This document shows positions 36,301-46,111 of a stretch of 64,000 nt of DNA, piece by piece. The stretch lies in contig NMRB01000202.1 in the NCBI GenBank assembly GCA_002633025.1, positions 109,615 to 173,614 on the forward strand. The letters are read 5' to 3'. The stretch comes from Notospermus geniculatus (lineage: Eukaryota > Nemertea > Pilidiophora > Heteronemertea > Lineidae). The first letter of the stretch is position 1. Each line of letters opens with the position of its first letter. The notes below the pieces were generated by a model. The model was not told the origin of the DNA. It saw only the letters and a program-made list of their open reading frames with translations, and did not search any database. The position numbers and the translations under genes are program-made.

Positions 36301-39300
36301 AAAATCGGCAGAAAATTACGCCAGAAGAATTTGCCCCACCAACACCACTTGATTCACCCACAATGCCTTGGCAGAAACGAAGTATGTTGAAGAGACTCCT
36401 ACTTGTACACTTTATTCGATGGAAAGTGTTCGGCCCAGACAACACCAGTGTCATAACTTTGTAATTTCTAGTCCTATATGCTGGACTTTCATCTAAATCT
36501 TTTGTTACGTGGTAACTTGTCTATGTTTGGAGACCCCTCTTCTTCAGTGTGATCTTTGATTGACAGGTTATGAAACCATTATTTTCCTATTTCAGTCGCA
36601 CTTGACCTCACATTACACAACCCAGCCAGACCACGGACGAGCTCCGAACGGCGCCATAGCATAACAGTTTGTGAGTCACCCATGTGTCCTCCTAAGGGCA
36701 AGGTACTGACCCCCAGTCCGTGCATGGCCAGCAGTCACGGTGGTAGCAGCCAGGACTCCACCCCAAAGAATGACCCTGGCAGACCTGTTGACCCGCATGC
36801 CACACCTTGGAGGCCCAAAGCATCCCCGCTTGGTTCCCCTGCATTTCCACTAGTGAGTATTAATTGCATGTAACTAACATTGCTAATCTACAGGGTGGTT
36901 CAAAAGTGACGTGTCATGATGTTCATCCAATATCTCAAGTACCTTCAGAATCGGGGACTTTACTGCCGTCAGAGGCCACTACCAGTTAGCGGTCCTAGAA
37001 ATCACAAAATTTGACGTCATAGAGCAGAAGTGCAGACCGCAACGAAATCCATAATGGCATGGAGGCCATGGCTGTGTCAAATTTTGTGACGTTCTAGGAC
37101 CGCTTACAGGCAGCCTCTAATGGCAGTAGTTCACATTTGAACCAATTTCATGTTGTCAAAGGAAGTCGGAAATTTTTGTCAGTTTTGTCAATTTTTGGCT
37201 GTACAAGTACAGTTTCTGCTCATCCAACAGCAAACCATTGAAAATGGAACTTTGGACATTGGCTTTGCCAAGCAGCCAGTGTCATGACTATAGAGTTCTT
37301 TTATGGGGCACCCTGTAGCGTATTTTCAATCCTCAGCTTTTACCCTGTCTGAAGCCAGTCGTAAAATGACCAGGTAGCGCAGGCTGTTGCTTCATACCTG
37401 CTACCATCTGGCTAATTACCCTGACTATTGACCCGGCTAATGATATTACCCTCCAGCTGAGGTTGAATCAGTCATTTGAGTTGATGAGGTGAAGTGAAAC
37501 ATCATTGCTTCTCATTTGCATCTTTAGACTTTGGTTAAGCACTGGGGTTGTTGTAGAGAAAAACAGTCTTATTTGGGTGCGATCTGATATTCTGGTCTCC
37601 GCACAGAGAGGTGAAGTGGCTGGTGGCGAAACTTTGTTGCACATGGAAACAGCTGGAGCCTATTCAATGGATGCGTTTAACCACTAGTGACATCTATTGA
37701 GGCAGTGAGCTATGGTCTCCATTGCTGCCCAGTTCCGTTGTGATGTTTTGGTGCCTTGCTGATTTGCTAGCGAAACTGCTTGATCTAGAATCTTTTAACT
37801 TTGTGTTTATTGGTACCAGCAGTTTCCTGATGTGAATTAATACCACTGACTCGTATGGTTTGAAAGTTTGATCCTTTTTTGACGATCAGCTTGTTGATTG
37901 CCATTAACAGAGCTTGNNNNNNNNNNNNNNNNNNNNNNNNNNNNNNNNNNNNNNNNNNNNNNNNNNNNNNNNNNNNNNNNNNNNNNNNNNNNNNNNNNNN
38001 NNNNNNNNNNNNNNNNNNNNNNNNNNNNNNNNNNNNNNNNNNNNNNNNNNNNNNNNNNNNNNNNNNNNNNNNNNNNNNNNNNNNNNNNNNNNNNNNNNNN
38101 NNNNNNNNNNNNNNNNNNNNNNNNNNNNNNNNNNNNNNNNNNNNNNNNNNNNNNNNNNNNNNNNNNNNNNNNNNNNNNNNNNNNNNNNNNNNNNNNNTCC
38201 TAGAATGTCACAAAATTTGACGTCAGTCATTGAGCAGAAGTGCATGCCACAACGTCATCCATAATGGCGTGGAGGCCATGGCTTACGTGTGTCAAATTTT
38301 GTGACGTTCTAGGACCGCTAACAGGCGGCCTCTAATGGCAGTAGTTCACATTTGAACCAATTTCATGTTGTCAAAGGAAGTCGGAAATTTTTGTCAGTTT
38401 TGTCAATTTTTGGCTGTACAAGTACAGTTTCTGCTCATCCAACTGCAAACCATTGAAAATGGAACTTTGGACATTGGCTTTGCCAGGCAGTCAGTGTCAT
38501 GACTATAGAGTTCTTTTATGTGGCACCCTGTAGCGTATTTTCAATCCTCAGCTTTTACCCTGTCTGAAGCCAGTTGTAACATGACCAGGTAGTGCAGGCT
38601 GTTGCTTCATACCTGCTACCATCTGGCTAATTACCCTGGCTATTGACCCGGCTAATGATATTACCCTCCAGCTGAGGTTCAATCAGTCATTTGAGTTAAT
38701 GAGGTGAAGTGAGACATCTTGCTTCTCATTTGCATATTTAGACTTTGGTTAAGCACTGGGGTTGTTGTAGAGAAAAACAGTCTTATTTGGGTGCGATCTG
38801 ATATTCTGGTCTCCTCACAGAGAGGTGAAGTGGCTGGTGGCGAAACTTTGTTGCACATGGAAACAGCTGGGGCCTATTCAATGGATGCGTTTAACCACTA
38901 GTGACATCTATTGAGGCAGTGAGCTATGGTCTCCATTGCTGCCCAGTTCCGTTGTGATGTTTTGGTGCCTTGCTGATTTGCTAGCGAAACTGCTTGATCT
39001 AGAATCTTTTACCGTAACTTTGTGTTTATTGGTACCAGCAGTTTCCTGGTGTGAATTAATACCACTGACTCGTATGGTTTGAAAGTTTGATCTTTTTTTG
39101 ACGATCAGCTTGTTGATTGCCATTAACAGAGCTTGGCTTTCAATTTGTTTGTTAATCTTGCAATTTCAGGTACGAGGATATGAGTTAAATGTGAGATTTT
39201 ATGCTTGTTTTGACCTCTGCTTGTCCAATTTGAACTTTTCTTTCAGTTTGTAAACTACAAAATACCAGAACTGTTCCATTATGTAACATGTCATCAAACT

Positions 39301-42300
39301 TCCTCAAACATCTTCGTCACTGAATCATAATTTTTTTGTTTTGTTCAGAATAAAACGACTACAATTCCTCCTGAGTATGAATGAATTACAGATTAGTTGC
39401 AAAGTCAAATGGTCTTTTCCCAGAGCACTTCTTTTTATAGTGACTGGCTGTTAGAGTGAAGGAGACCTGAATGTTAGCAAATCAGCTCTGAGTTTTAGAT
39501 ACTTTGTGTTAGTAATTTTACAAATGCACCTTTTCTGTCGGGTAATACATACTTGGGAAAAGCCCAGATAAATTCAACCAAAGCTGCTTTTCAGGAGAAA
39601 AGTTCAAAGCTTTTCCTTACTCACTGTATATCTAAATGTTTCTGTCATTAATTTGATGCTTTTTCCACAACGGTGTCATTTTGAATTCTTCTATGTTATT
39701 GTCTTGTTATCGGCGCGCGAAAATATCCGTTGCCAGGTTAGCGTAACAAAGACACGAAAGAATGGATGTGTGGTTTTTGTGGTAATTCCTACTGACCTAT
39801 TGCCATGATTTATTTAGTAGCAAATGGCAAGTTTTTAAAAAGATCTCCAATAATAGAAGCCATTATGATGATATTTCCACACAATAATATTGTCGGAATT
39901 CATGTATGTGTTCGTTTTTCCTCTCTGCCAGTCTTCTAGAACTGCAGGAGGCAATGTGGTGTTGCTCCACTTGAGAGTTTTTTTCTGCAAGTTGGCTTTC
40001 AATGGGCAGTTCACCATTCTTGGTTTCCTTGCAACTTATGGTCAATGACACAAACAACTGCCCATAGAGAGCCAGCTTGGTTTTGTTGCCCATAGAGAGC
40101 CAGCTTGGTTTTGTTGCCCATAGAGAGCCAAACTTGCGCAAGAAAACTCTCAAGTAGAGCACTGGGCACCTATGGGGCTGATCTTAGGGAACTTTGAACC
40201 TGGTTCATGATAAGGGCTGATCAATATGTTCATCAAAAAGCCTGTTCAGAAACACCCGAGAAACACCAAGTATAACCTATGACTGTGTTACAACCAGATA
40301 GTACTAATATATTTTTTGCCGTCTTTTCTCTAGTTACATGTTTCTGCTATGGGGCTGAGCCCACTTGATATGGTATGTTATCATAGTAGAAATTTTTTTC
40401 ACTGTAGACTGGTTCTCTTGCTGTGAATTGCCATGGTTGTCCAGTGCAGATTATCCTGTCTCAGACTTTGGGGAAATATTCAGACGGAGGTCTTGCTTAG
40501 TCATGTGTCAACTGAAGACTTCGACATTTGTGTAGTGTATGCATTACCATACATTGTTGAAGTTGTGCACATGGTCTCCATCTGGTGGCAGTCTGTGTTA
40601 CTACATGCTGTCTTGCCCCTTTCGGCTCTCGTCCAGTTTATTGGTTGTGATGGGGTACAAACGCACATCATCCAGTCCGACAAGGTATCAGGTACCCAGA
40701 GGCTGGACTTCAGTGCTGACGACTTTGTGTCAAACCATGGAAATCCACTACAAGAGAACCTGTCCAAAGGGCGTGTAGTCATAGATGGCTTTCTTGCCTG
40801 ATACACCTCCTTTATCATTCCACCATCAATATCGTCCGTTGCAGTTAACTTTAATTCCTGCTTTAATTCACTATAACCATTAATTTTCCGTTTTTTTCTA
40901 ATTCCTTTACATTAATTCCAACACAGCAATTAATTTCTCATCCAGATTTTCTTTTAGAACTATTCCTGTTTTTTTTCTCATCAGGGATTACACTCAATTT
41001 GTGATACCGTATCTTCTCAGCTTTTCTCTTCTCGTTTTGATTGTTTCAGTAGTGTGTTTAAGTGTATTATAATGTATCATCCCTTTGTTTACGCAAGTGG
41101 CTTGCATTTTCTTCCTTCAGCTCCAGATAACAGTTAAGACGCTTCTCCACGTGAGAGTTTTCTCGTGAAAGTTAGCTCTCAATGGGCAATTCACCGGTTG
41201 GTTTCTGTAAGACTTGACGCTGAAACCAATGACACAAGCACCCACAGTTTTCTTAGGCTGAATTTCCCATAGAGAGCTGAGTTGCGCATCGAGAGCCAGG
41301 CAGTGAAGGAAACTCTCAGGTTGAGTTGCACCTTTAATGTGTCTGTGTTGGGTGAGATGCTTCTCCTTTGTCCAGTCACACATGTCATCCTCATATTGTT
41401 GCAGAGATTTTCTCTTCACAGTGTTTCCACCAGAGGGCACTATGCTAGTACCCTAAAAAGGAACAGAATAGGGCCATTTTCTTTAATTTCATGGGCTTTT
41501 TGCTGATTTTGAAGAATTTAGTACCCTCAAAAAAATTTCTGGCAGAGACCCTGCTTCAGAAAATAAGTTGTTACTTATAAGTTGTTACGAGATAGGCACA
41601 TTGGAACCTCTTTATCAAGGACACCTTTAGGACTCACACAGACCCTGTCCTTAATTGAGAAGTGTCCTGTTTACACAAATGAAAATGACAGAAATGACCA
41701 ATGCGGGACTGAAGTATGGTGTCCTTCATAGAGAGGTGTCCACCAGGCAGAGGTGTCCACAAGGGAGGTTCCTCTATTGTACATTTTCGATTAAACCGTA
41801 GATATTTTTTTCAAAGATTCAAGAAGAAATGACACCAAGAAATGCCATGTCCTACCTCATGGTGAATATGTCTTGATGAACTAGGAATGGGGAGATGGGA
41901 TACATGTATATTATGTAAAGAAACAAGGCCCAGGATGGGTGTGTCCCTCCTGTGAGTCTTGATGGTGGAGGCGAAGAACCGTACAAGTTGTACCAGACTG
42001 GTTATGCCCAAGGTGCTGTACTTCTTGGTCAGCTGAATCGCATTTAATTTCAAAAATGTTTCCACAACGGTGCATATCACTTTCCTCTCGATTTTTCTGC
42101 AGCCTTTCTTTTCATGATAGGACAGTGTACCTGAATTCAGGCTGGTCCAGTGGAAACATGTAACTCCAGTCACCTCTGAGGTCCTGGGTTCGATTCCCAG
42201 TACTCAGGTGATGGAGAAGGCAACTCTCTTCAACAGCATAGTTTTCCTCCAGGCTCCAGTTTCCTCCTACATTTACCTACAAATCGCCCATGTCTAAGGA

Positions 42301-45300
42301 GCCAGTAATGAGCCAAGTTACAGCCTACAAGTCAATACCTTCCTCATACTCCATTTGATTTTGATGATAACTATGGTACCTGAACCAGAAGTAACAGCTA
42401 AGCTAATGAGTGGTTTGGTACAACTTGTAGTCATTCTCAGAAGCATGCCTTATGGTTATTGGGGAAGCTAAGAAAGGCTTCATTTATATGCATGAATTCG
42501 CCAGGAGGAAAATGATGGCTGGATGGGTTATTTTCTTGTGACTGTCTCAAACTTATTTTGTTTGTATTTCTGCAGAAGATTTGGCTCGTTTTCGTGGAGA
42601 ATTTTCTTGTGGTTGGCATAATGTGGCGTCATATTCATCGCAGATGACAAACATCTTAACCTATAACTATGTCAAAATCTTTAACTATAACTATGTCATC
42701 ATATACGTGTAATAGCATGTAGCACTAACTAGACCACACCTGCAGTTAACATGTAACTTATACATCATCACATTGAAATAATGTGCCTGAATACTGATGC
42801 AGTTGATGGTTCAATTCTGAGGATTTATAAGATGTCGTCTGCTCTCTGTCGGTGCAGAAATCCTCCTTTTAGCATCAACTCGGAATAGCGGATCCAATAT
42901 TAGTGATCCGGTCCAGCTCTTGATCAAAAGCACTTATTCGTCTTCATATAAAGAAGTTATTTCTGTTGAGTCAGGTGCGTCAGGCAACTAATTGACCTCC
43001 AGGTAATGAGGGAAGGCATGACGCCTACAGTCAAGAGGACTACAAAGAGAGCGGTCCCTTTTACGCTAGTTTAATAAGAGATACAGAAATGTAAAAATAT
43101 CATAATGACTCACAAATGAATATTAGCTATTCTCCTGTGTCTATATTAGCCTCTAGAATGTATTCAAATGGGAACGTTTTTAGCGCACGATCGTGAGATG
43201 ACATTTAAGACAGTGGAGTCGTATGACTCGGTTGTTGTCGGTGTCACCAATATCTGAGTGAGATATGTGCAGATTAAAGCATGGATGAGTGTGTAAGTTA
43301 TCGGTCTAGTTAGCTCGAAATTTCCTGACTTACGCCACTGTTGATTTCCGTCATAAGGTGATTTGAGAAGTTTGAGAATAGTTGTGTGTAGCCAAAACTT
43401 GACTAATTGTGAGCCAATTGTGAACGAAACATGCGGGTGGGCATATTTCTAGCCGTTTGTTGGTCAGTCTGCATTTGACAGGTGGGCATATTTTTAGCCA
43501 TTTGTTGGTTAGTTTTGATGGGACGTCCTTAAGGTGGATTCAGTTCGAATTGGATGCATGTTGGGGACGGTCTTGAGTGAGGACTAGTTCTTTCATTGTT
43601 AATTTCATACTTGCTCAAAGATGAAGGTACTTTACATCGTGACTGTCTCATTTCTTCTCTAATTGTGGGGTGTGTAAATGCTGGCTGGAATATGTCAGGA
43701 TATATCACATTAAATGGAATACGTGACGTTAAACTAAATTTTAGATACCCTGTTCTTTGTTTTCAGACGAAACTTAATGATCCGATGAAGTGTCTGTCGT
43801 TAACTGTGGAGGAGGTGATGCACATCAGGAACGTTCTGACAAAAGCCGAACTGGAGTGCCTAATAGTGAACCCGGAGTTGTACAAATTAGTCAGTAAAGG
43901 GAAGGTAGGTGTCGCTACTAGGCCTAAATTCTATGTTTTTCAGAATTGCACAATTTACTTCTCATTCTGATGGCAATATTTCATTTCTTCCAGATTTGTT
44001 TCACATGTAAAAAGACGAAATTTTCCTTGTTCGGAGAATGGAGCACAAAGTGTAAATTCTGTAAGAGGGCTGTCTGTGCAAAGTGTTCTCGGAAGGTACG
44101 TGTATGAAATACAATTGTGGCACGCACAATGGGCTGTCAGAGTAATGCGGTGTCATATCGGAGGTCACGGGTTCAATTCCCAGTCCGACCTGGCACTTAT
44201 GTTGTAGAGGTCACTCGTTATAACTTTGGTAGTTTGCAACTGAGGCAATTGCTTTGCCCGCGCTGAAATCTTATTAAACTGCACGGATTGACTGGCCCAT
44301 AGTATTGTTAACATGTCTGTCGGTATTCCACAGGTACCCCTCACCCATGGCGCAGCAGAGGCGACCCCCTTTTTGAGTGGCATTTTGCCATCAACACTTG
44401 CAAATGTAAAAATTTGAAACATCGTTTTTCATTGATTACTTAAATTTGTTAAAGTTTTTCTGGCGCCTTCTTTTCCCACTGTCTCTTTGTCCTGTCATGG
44501 TCTCTGAAAAACACAATTTCCTGAACAATCAGTGATATGTCAGTGTTTAGGGTTAAAGGGCCTCTAGAGGCAGCTCGCCATTAGGCTACTATCAGTACCG
44601 GTTCTTCGGCCAGGCGGCGCCACTTTAACGTAATAATCACTGGTACGAGGTATTCAACCTGGGTTTTCCCCGTGGTTTTCCCCTGCCATGCTGGCTGCCT
44701 CTAGAGGCCCTTTAAAATGGCCAACATGGGGAAGTTCACAACATGTGTTCATGAATTCCTGTCCTTCCCTCTTGGTGATCATTTACATGTATAAAGCACC
44801 CTGGTATTTATTCAGTTTCACCAATGGTTTCACTGATTTGGTCGATGATCTGCATAATATGTTGTTACAATGGATGAGATAAGAGAGAAACTGAAGCATT
44901 AAGACGTATTAATTGCGAGTAAGGTTTCATGTTTAATGTTTGGATGCTCATAATCCACTGTCCTATGTCATGTTATTTCTCAATTCCATCAAGTTTTTTT
45001 CCTGTCTCAGCTTTTATCACCTTCCAAATAAATTCCTTCCGTTGGTCATGCCCAACCTTTTTGATCCAATGTTTTATCAATTTTGAATACTTGCATTTAC
45101 ATGGCTCACTGAATAGTTCAATACATGACTACATAACTGCATGACACTAAACACTGTCCTGTACATGTGCTTCACACTGTTGGTTTGTGGGACAGAGCAT
45201 CACACAAGTGTGATCAGGGTGTGTGTTGGGTTTTTACGGCCCTCTGTCGAGAAACAAATTCTAATAATTTTCGGTGATTTGTACGAAAATCGGTGGATTT

Positions 45301-46002
45301 GACTGTTTCTTCATTCTCTTGCAGATGAGGATTCCAACAGAACATTTTGAGAACATACCAGTTTATACCCTCAGCCCAAGTCCACTCTCCCCGACGAGTG
45401 AAACTGCCTTATTTGCATATGAAGGGTAAGGGGATTTCTCGTTTAGGATTTATATACAATACATCCATCCATTTTAACAGCTTTGATAGTTATCTCATGA
45501 GAGCATGTTGCAGCGCATGTCCATCTGTGGATGGAAAAACACTACTGGTACCTTTCTATCAATGAAGGGGTGGGTCAGATACCCGCAAGGACTTCAGTGC
45601 ACCACTGCGACCAGGGCTGATCTCCACCGCTCTCTCCAGCCTTGACTGATTCTAATTTTCAATTTCAGAACTGGATCAGCTCCAGAATCTCCATTAATGC
45701 CAGGCAAGATAATCACAAGTATCACAAAACCCGCCAGCGAACGCCGGACACAGTTTCAACGGGCGGCAACAATGGCACCAAAAGAAAAAACATCATCGCC
45801 GACAGATTTACAAGGCCCACAAATGGCAATATGTAGAGACTGTAAAGTTATGATCATTAATATTATACGAGCAAGTCGGACGTCATTAATGAAAGCACGC
45901 GCCGAGAAGAAAAAGATGGATCAAGATGAGCAGGACGTATCACCGAATAACAACAAAGCTAAACGAGACTTCCACTTAAATCTTAAACCTGTTTACAAAT
46001 GA
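15378..46002 (+). CDS. SPIRE: Spire-family actin nucleator (KIND, WH2 cluster, Spir box, FYVE-like zinc finger)
   Basis: Spire nucleates unbranched actin filaments with formins on Rab11/myosin-V vesicles. Seventeen exons: 15378-15639, 16267-16289, 26478-26690, 27108-27233, 30221-30280, 32150-32308, 32838-32924, 33440-33563, 34201-34236, 35033-35083, 35947-36044, 36210-36381, 36596-36852, 43767-43904, 43994-44095, 45325-45425, 45669-46002. Phases agree throughout and give about 780 aa (human SPIRE1 about 740-760). The KIND domain (1-208) has [12 protein letters not shown] and [15 protein letters not shown]. The WH2 cluster (about 220-345) has [46 protein letters not shown] and [12 protein letters not shown]. 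An acidic Asp run lies at about 423-442. The Spir box is [20 protein letters not shown] (about 566). The zinc finger runs from CFTCKK through [12 protein letters not shown] to the C-terminal CRDCK. Exons 2, 9 and 10 are small and rest on phase and splice signals. Vertebrates have SPIRE1 and SPIRE2; a single invertebrate orthologue is likely. Confidence 0.94.
16267..16289 (+). other. SPIRE 23-nt micro-exon (exon 2)
   Basis: TTCCAG precedes the segment and GTAAGT follows it. The 23 bases take up the phase-1 overhang of exon 1 and hand over phase 0 to the exon at 26478, adding DKANKPAD to the KIND domain. Exon 1 ends in phase 1 and exon 3 needs phase 0, so some exon of this phase is required between them. 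That is the main support; the exact residues are not conserved in proteins I know. Confidence 0.7.
19320..19513. repeat. Decayed GAGGTGTCC-family repeat, copy 1
   Basis: Phrases such as AATTGAGAGGTGTCCTGATT, AGAGGTGTCCTCCTGGC and CAGGGAGGTTCCAGTG match the better preserved copies at 24902, 26735, 41610 and 60436. The left end is strongly eroded. Confidence 0.55.
20641..21060 (+). mobile_element. tRNA-derived SINE, split by a MITE
   Basis: The SINE head GGGCTGTCAGAGTGGCGTA is at 20641-20659. The rest resumes after about 20852 with ACATCTGTCACCTCTGAGGT, a B-box-like GGTTCAATACC, and the shared body GGTTTCCTCTGGGTGCTCTG. It ends near AATATTTCAGTCCCGTGATG. The same head and body occur uninterrupted elsewhere in the window, which shows the interruption is an insertion. 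Confidence 0.75.
20660..20851. mobile_element. MITE inserted inside a SINE
   Basis: Long inverted arms start AAGCTCCTGTTCCATAGACG on the left and end GTGAAACAGAAGCCT on the right. Both contain GTTCAC(A/G)TTTCACTTT and CACTTCACGTTTTCCTTT or their complements. The element is about 190 bp and non-coding. It splits the host SINE after its first 19 bp. Confidence 0.8.
21521..21725 (+). mobile_element. tRNA-derived SINE with clear A and B boxes
   Basis: The sequence TGTGGTGTAGTGGCCAAGTC fits a pol III A box and CAGGTTCGAACCCCA is a perfect B box about 50 bp later. A non-tRNA body follows, ending near GGCAGCCAGCCA. It could be mistaken for a tRNA gene, but the 3' half does not close an acceptor stem. 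Confidence 0.7.
21805..21948. mobile_element. Palindromic MITE
   Basis: The left arm TAGGGACGTTGAGATCAGTG continues as ACTTATCACGGATCC. The right arm is GGATCTGTGATAAGTCGCTG followed by ATCCTCCCTA. The pairing extends inward through ACGTATATGGAT / ATCCGTATACGT. It is about 144 bp and non-coding. Confidence 0.8.
24045..24316 (-). mobile_element. 3' remnant of a CR1/L2-like non-LTR retrotransposon
   Basis: On the minus strand, a frame at 24316-24131 reads [20 protein letters not shown] and then [14 protein letters not shown] before a stop. This is the typical C-terminal end of CR1/L2/Rex-type reverse transcriptases. It is followed by AAAGGCGCTATATAAATCGT and a (TGAATA)-like tail at about 24054-24075. 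Only the last 60 or so codons survive, so it is a dead 5'-truncated copy. Confidence 0.8.
24902..25204. repeat. GAGGTGTCC-family repeat, copy 2 (apparently nested)
   Basis: It starts CAGTAGGACCTCCTTAATAG and ends with CATTGTGGCATACTGTA. It contains a second internal start GGAACCTCTCTATTAAGGAC at about 25041, suggesting one copy inserted into or next to another. The CAGTAGRACCTCC-type ends resemble pogo/Tigger DNA transposon termini. Confidence 0.6.
26036..26173. mobile_element. Palindromic MITE, family A copy 2
   Basis: Starts TAGGCTTCCTTTACACAGAA and ends TATGTAAAGGAAGCCTTA. It shares both arms and the central GGCTTCA...TGAAGCC motif with the element at 1852-1986. Extra GGTTAAC blocks distinguish it. 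Confidence 0.85.
26735..26925. repeat. GAGGTGTCC-family repeat, copy 3
   Basis: Contains TTAGGACACCTTTGGGATTG, CTTAATTGAGAGGTGTTCTC, TGGGACTGAAATTTGATGTC and AAGGGAGGTTCTACTC in the same order as the other copies. It lies between SPIRE exons 3 and 4 and is non-coding. Confidence 0.65.
29820..29992. mobile_element. pogo/Tigger-like MITE with TA target duplication
   Basis: The left end is CAGTGCACCCTCGCTCTATG and the right end is CGTAATAGCGAGGGGGACTG, which are reverse complements with few mismatches over about 24 bp. Both ends are flanked by TA (29818-29819 and 29993-29994). The CAGT...ACTG ends with TA duplication are typical of Tc1/mariner-pogo elements. It has no transposase frame. Confidence 0.8.
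30327..30566 (+). mobile_element. tRNA-derived SINE
   Basis: Head GCTGACAGTGAGTGGTGTAG, B-box-like CTCGGTTCAATCCCC, body ACTCTGGTTTCCCCCTGC and tail CTCAACTCAATATTCCGAAC match the SINE at 20641. It lies just after SPIRE exon 5. Confidence 0.7.
30565..30786. mobile_element. MITE, family B copy 1
   Basis: The ends AATGGGGAACCGGAGGAACT and GCGGGTTCCTCATT form terminal inverted repeats. Interior blocks TAACGTCACGACGTGGCGCT, GTCGTTTCGGTCGCACTGCT and GACCTGTCGGGAT also occur in the element at 58777-59158. It abuts the end of the preceding SINE. Confidence 0.8.
31729..31970. repeat. 31-bp minisatellite, about 8 units
   Basis: The unit CATGCTTTGGCTGTGTATGG followed by ACACAAACCAC is repeated about eight times with a few substitutions. 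Because 31 is not a multiple of 3, all frames stay open and spell the same 31-residue cycle in different register (ALAVYGHK / CFGCVWTQ / LWLCMDTN). It lies in a SPIRE intron and is very unlikely to be coding. Confidence 0.9.
32658..32789. mobile_element. Hairpin MITE (TACTGTAAACCC ends)
   Basis: Left end TACTGTAAACCCAAGTTTTT and right end AAAACTTTGGGTTTACAGTA are near-perfect reverse complements. TA is at both outer edges, as expected for a Tc1/mariner-type target. It lies 48 bp before SPIRE exon 7. Confidence 0.8.
34201..34236 (+). other. SPIRE 36-nt candidate cassette exon (exon 9)
   Basis: It is preceded by AATTTTTTCAG and followed by GTACTA. The length is a multiple of 3 and it keeps phase 1, reading [12 protein letters not shown]. 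It can therefore be included or skipped without changing the frame. I know no homologue of the peptide. Confidence 0.6.
35033..35083 (+). other. SPIRE 51-nt candidate cassette exon (exon 10)
   Basis: It is preceded by GAATGTTCTAG and followed by GTCAGT. Its 51 bases keep phase 1 and add the very basic [18 protein letters not shown] between the WH2 cluster and the central linker. The even length and basic charge suggest an optional module. Confidence 0.6.
36961..37128. mobile_element. MITE with about 50-bp inverted repeats
   Basis: The left arm TACTGCCGTCAGAGGCC...GCGGTCCTAGAAATCACAAA pairs with the right arm TTTTGTGACGTTCTAGGACC...GGCAGCCTCTAATGGCAGTA. The second copy at 38198-38343 is cut on its left by the assembly gap. 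Confidence 0.8.
36993..37916. repeat. Duplicated segment 1, left copy
   Basis: This 924-bp segment is nearly identical to 38198-39135, with scattered substitutions and short indels (for example an extra ACCGTA in the right copy near 39011). It ends exactly at the N run. It may be a true tandem duplication or two haplotypes placed in series. Confidence 0.9.
37917..38197. other. Assembly gap (281 N)
   Basis: A run of N with no sequence information. Both sides carry copies of the same duplicated segment. Confidence 1.
38198..39135. repeat. Duplicated segment 1, right copy
   Basis: Second copy of 36993-37916, starting at the first base after the gap and ending at AACAGAGCTTG, the same bases where the left copy meets the gap. 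Confidence 0.9.
39969..40156. mobile_element. MITE, family C copy 1, with internal 28-bp tandem repeat
   Basis: Left arm CACTTGAGAGTTTTTTTCTG and right arm AGAAAACTCTCAAGTA are inverted. The phrase GCCCATAGAGAGCCAGCTTG is repeated in tandem about 2.5 times at about 40060-40130. A related element is at 41149. Confidence 0.75.
41149..41321. mobile_element. MITE, family C copy 2
   Basis: Starts ACGTGAGAGTTTTCTCGTGA, includes AGCTCTCAATGGGCAATTCA and CCCATAGAGAGCTGAG, and ends GGAAACTCTCAGG. The same ordered blocks occur in copy 1 at 39969. Confidence 0.7.
41610..41780. repeat. GAGGTGTCC-family repeat, copy 4
   Basis: Ordered blocks GGAACCTCTTTATCAAGGAC, CCTTAATTGAGAAGTGTCCT, GGGACTGAAGTATGGTGTCC and AAGGGAGGTTCCTCTATTGT match the other copies. 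It lies in SPIRE intron 13. Confidence 0.65.
42140..42370 (+). mobile_element. tRNA-derived SINE
   Basis: GGCTGGTCCAGTGGAAACAT is followed by TCACCTCTGAGGTCCTGGGT, the B box GGTTCGATTCCCAG and the body CAGTTTCCTCCTACATTTAC. It belongs to the same family as 20641. Confidence 0.7.
44131..44215 (+). mobile_element. tRNA-derived SINE head
   Basis: GGGCTGTCAGAGTAATGCGG, then GGTCACGGGTTCAATTCCCA, the A- and B-box-like parts of the local SINE family. The downstream body is diverged. It lies 35 bp after SPIRE exon 15. Confidence 0.6.
44553..44715. mobile_element. MITE with 22-bp perfect inverted repeats
   Basis: TTAAAGGGCCTCTAGAGGCA(GC) at the left is exactly mirrored at 44694-44715. TTAA at both ends suggests a piggyBac-type or similar target. 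The interior is 120 bp and non-coding. Confidence 0.85.
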
Positions 46003-46105
46003 GAGAGAAATCAAAACCGTGGCAGATGTCACAAGTTTAGGTCAGAATTTAAGAATTCTTGAATTCTGTTTTGAATTTGATTGGATGAGATTCAAGAGCC
46101 ATACG

Positions 46106-46111
46106 AATAAA
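46106..46111 (+). terminator. Candidate polyadenylation signal of SPIRE
   Basis: Canonical AATAAA, 104 bp downstream of the TGA at 46000-46002. Confidence 0.55.

Larger units (their letters stand above)
36853..43766. other. SPIRE intron 13 (6.9 kb with assembly gap)
   Basis: Contains the gap-flanking duplication (36993-39135), MITEs at 36961, 39969 and 41149, a GAGGTGTCC repeat at 41610 and a SINE at 42140. A 122-codon frame at 40433-40801 is open but unrecognised. An additional SPIRE exon hidden in the N run cannot be excluded; phases 0/0 across the intron do not require one. Confidence 0.65.

Noticed and set aside
37505-38901. Two identical 60-codon frames as a possible duplicated small gene
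   Set aside because: They are the same frame in the two copies of duplicated segment 1, and nothing supports translation.
40433-40818. 122-codon plus-strand and 105-codon minus-strand frames in SPIRE intron 13
   Set aside because: They overlap each other on opposite strands, I cannot match either to a family, and neither has splice context in phase with SPIRE. One may be an eroded transposon fragment, but I could not support it.
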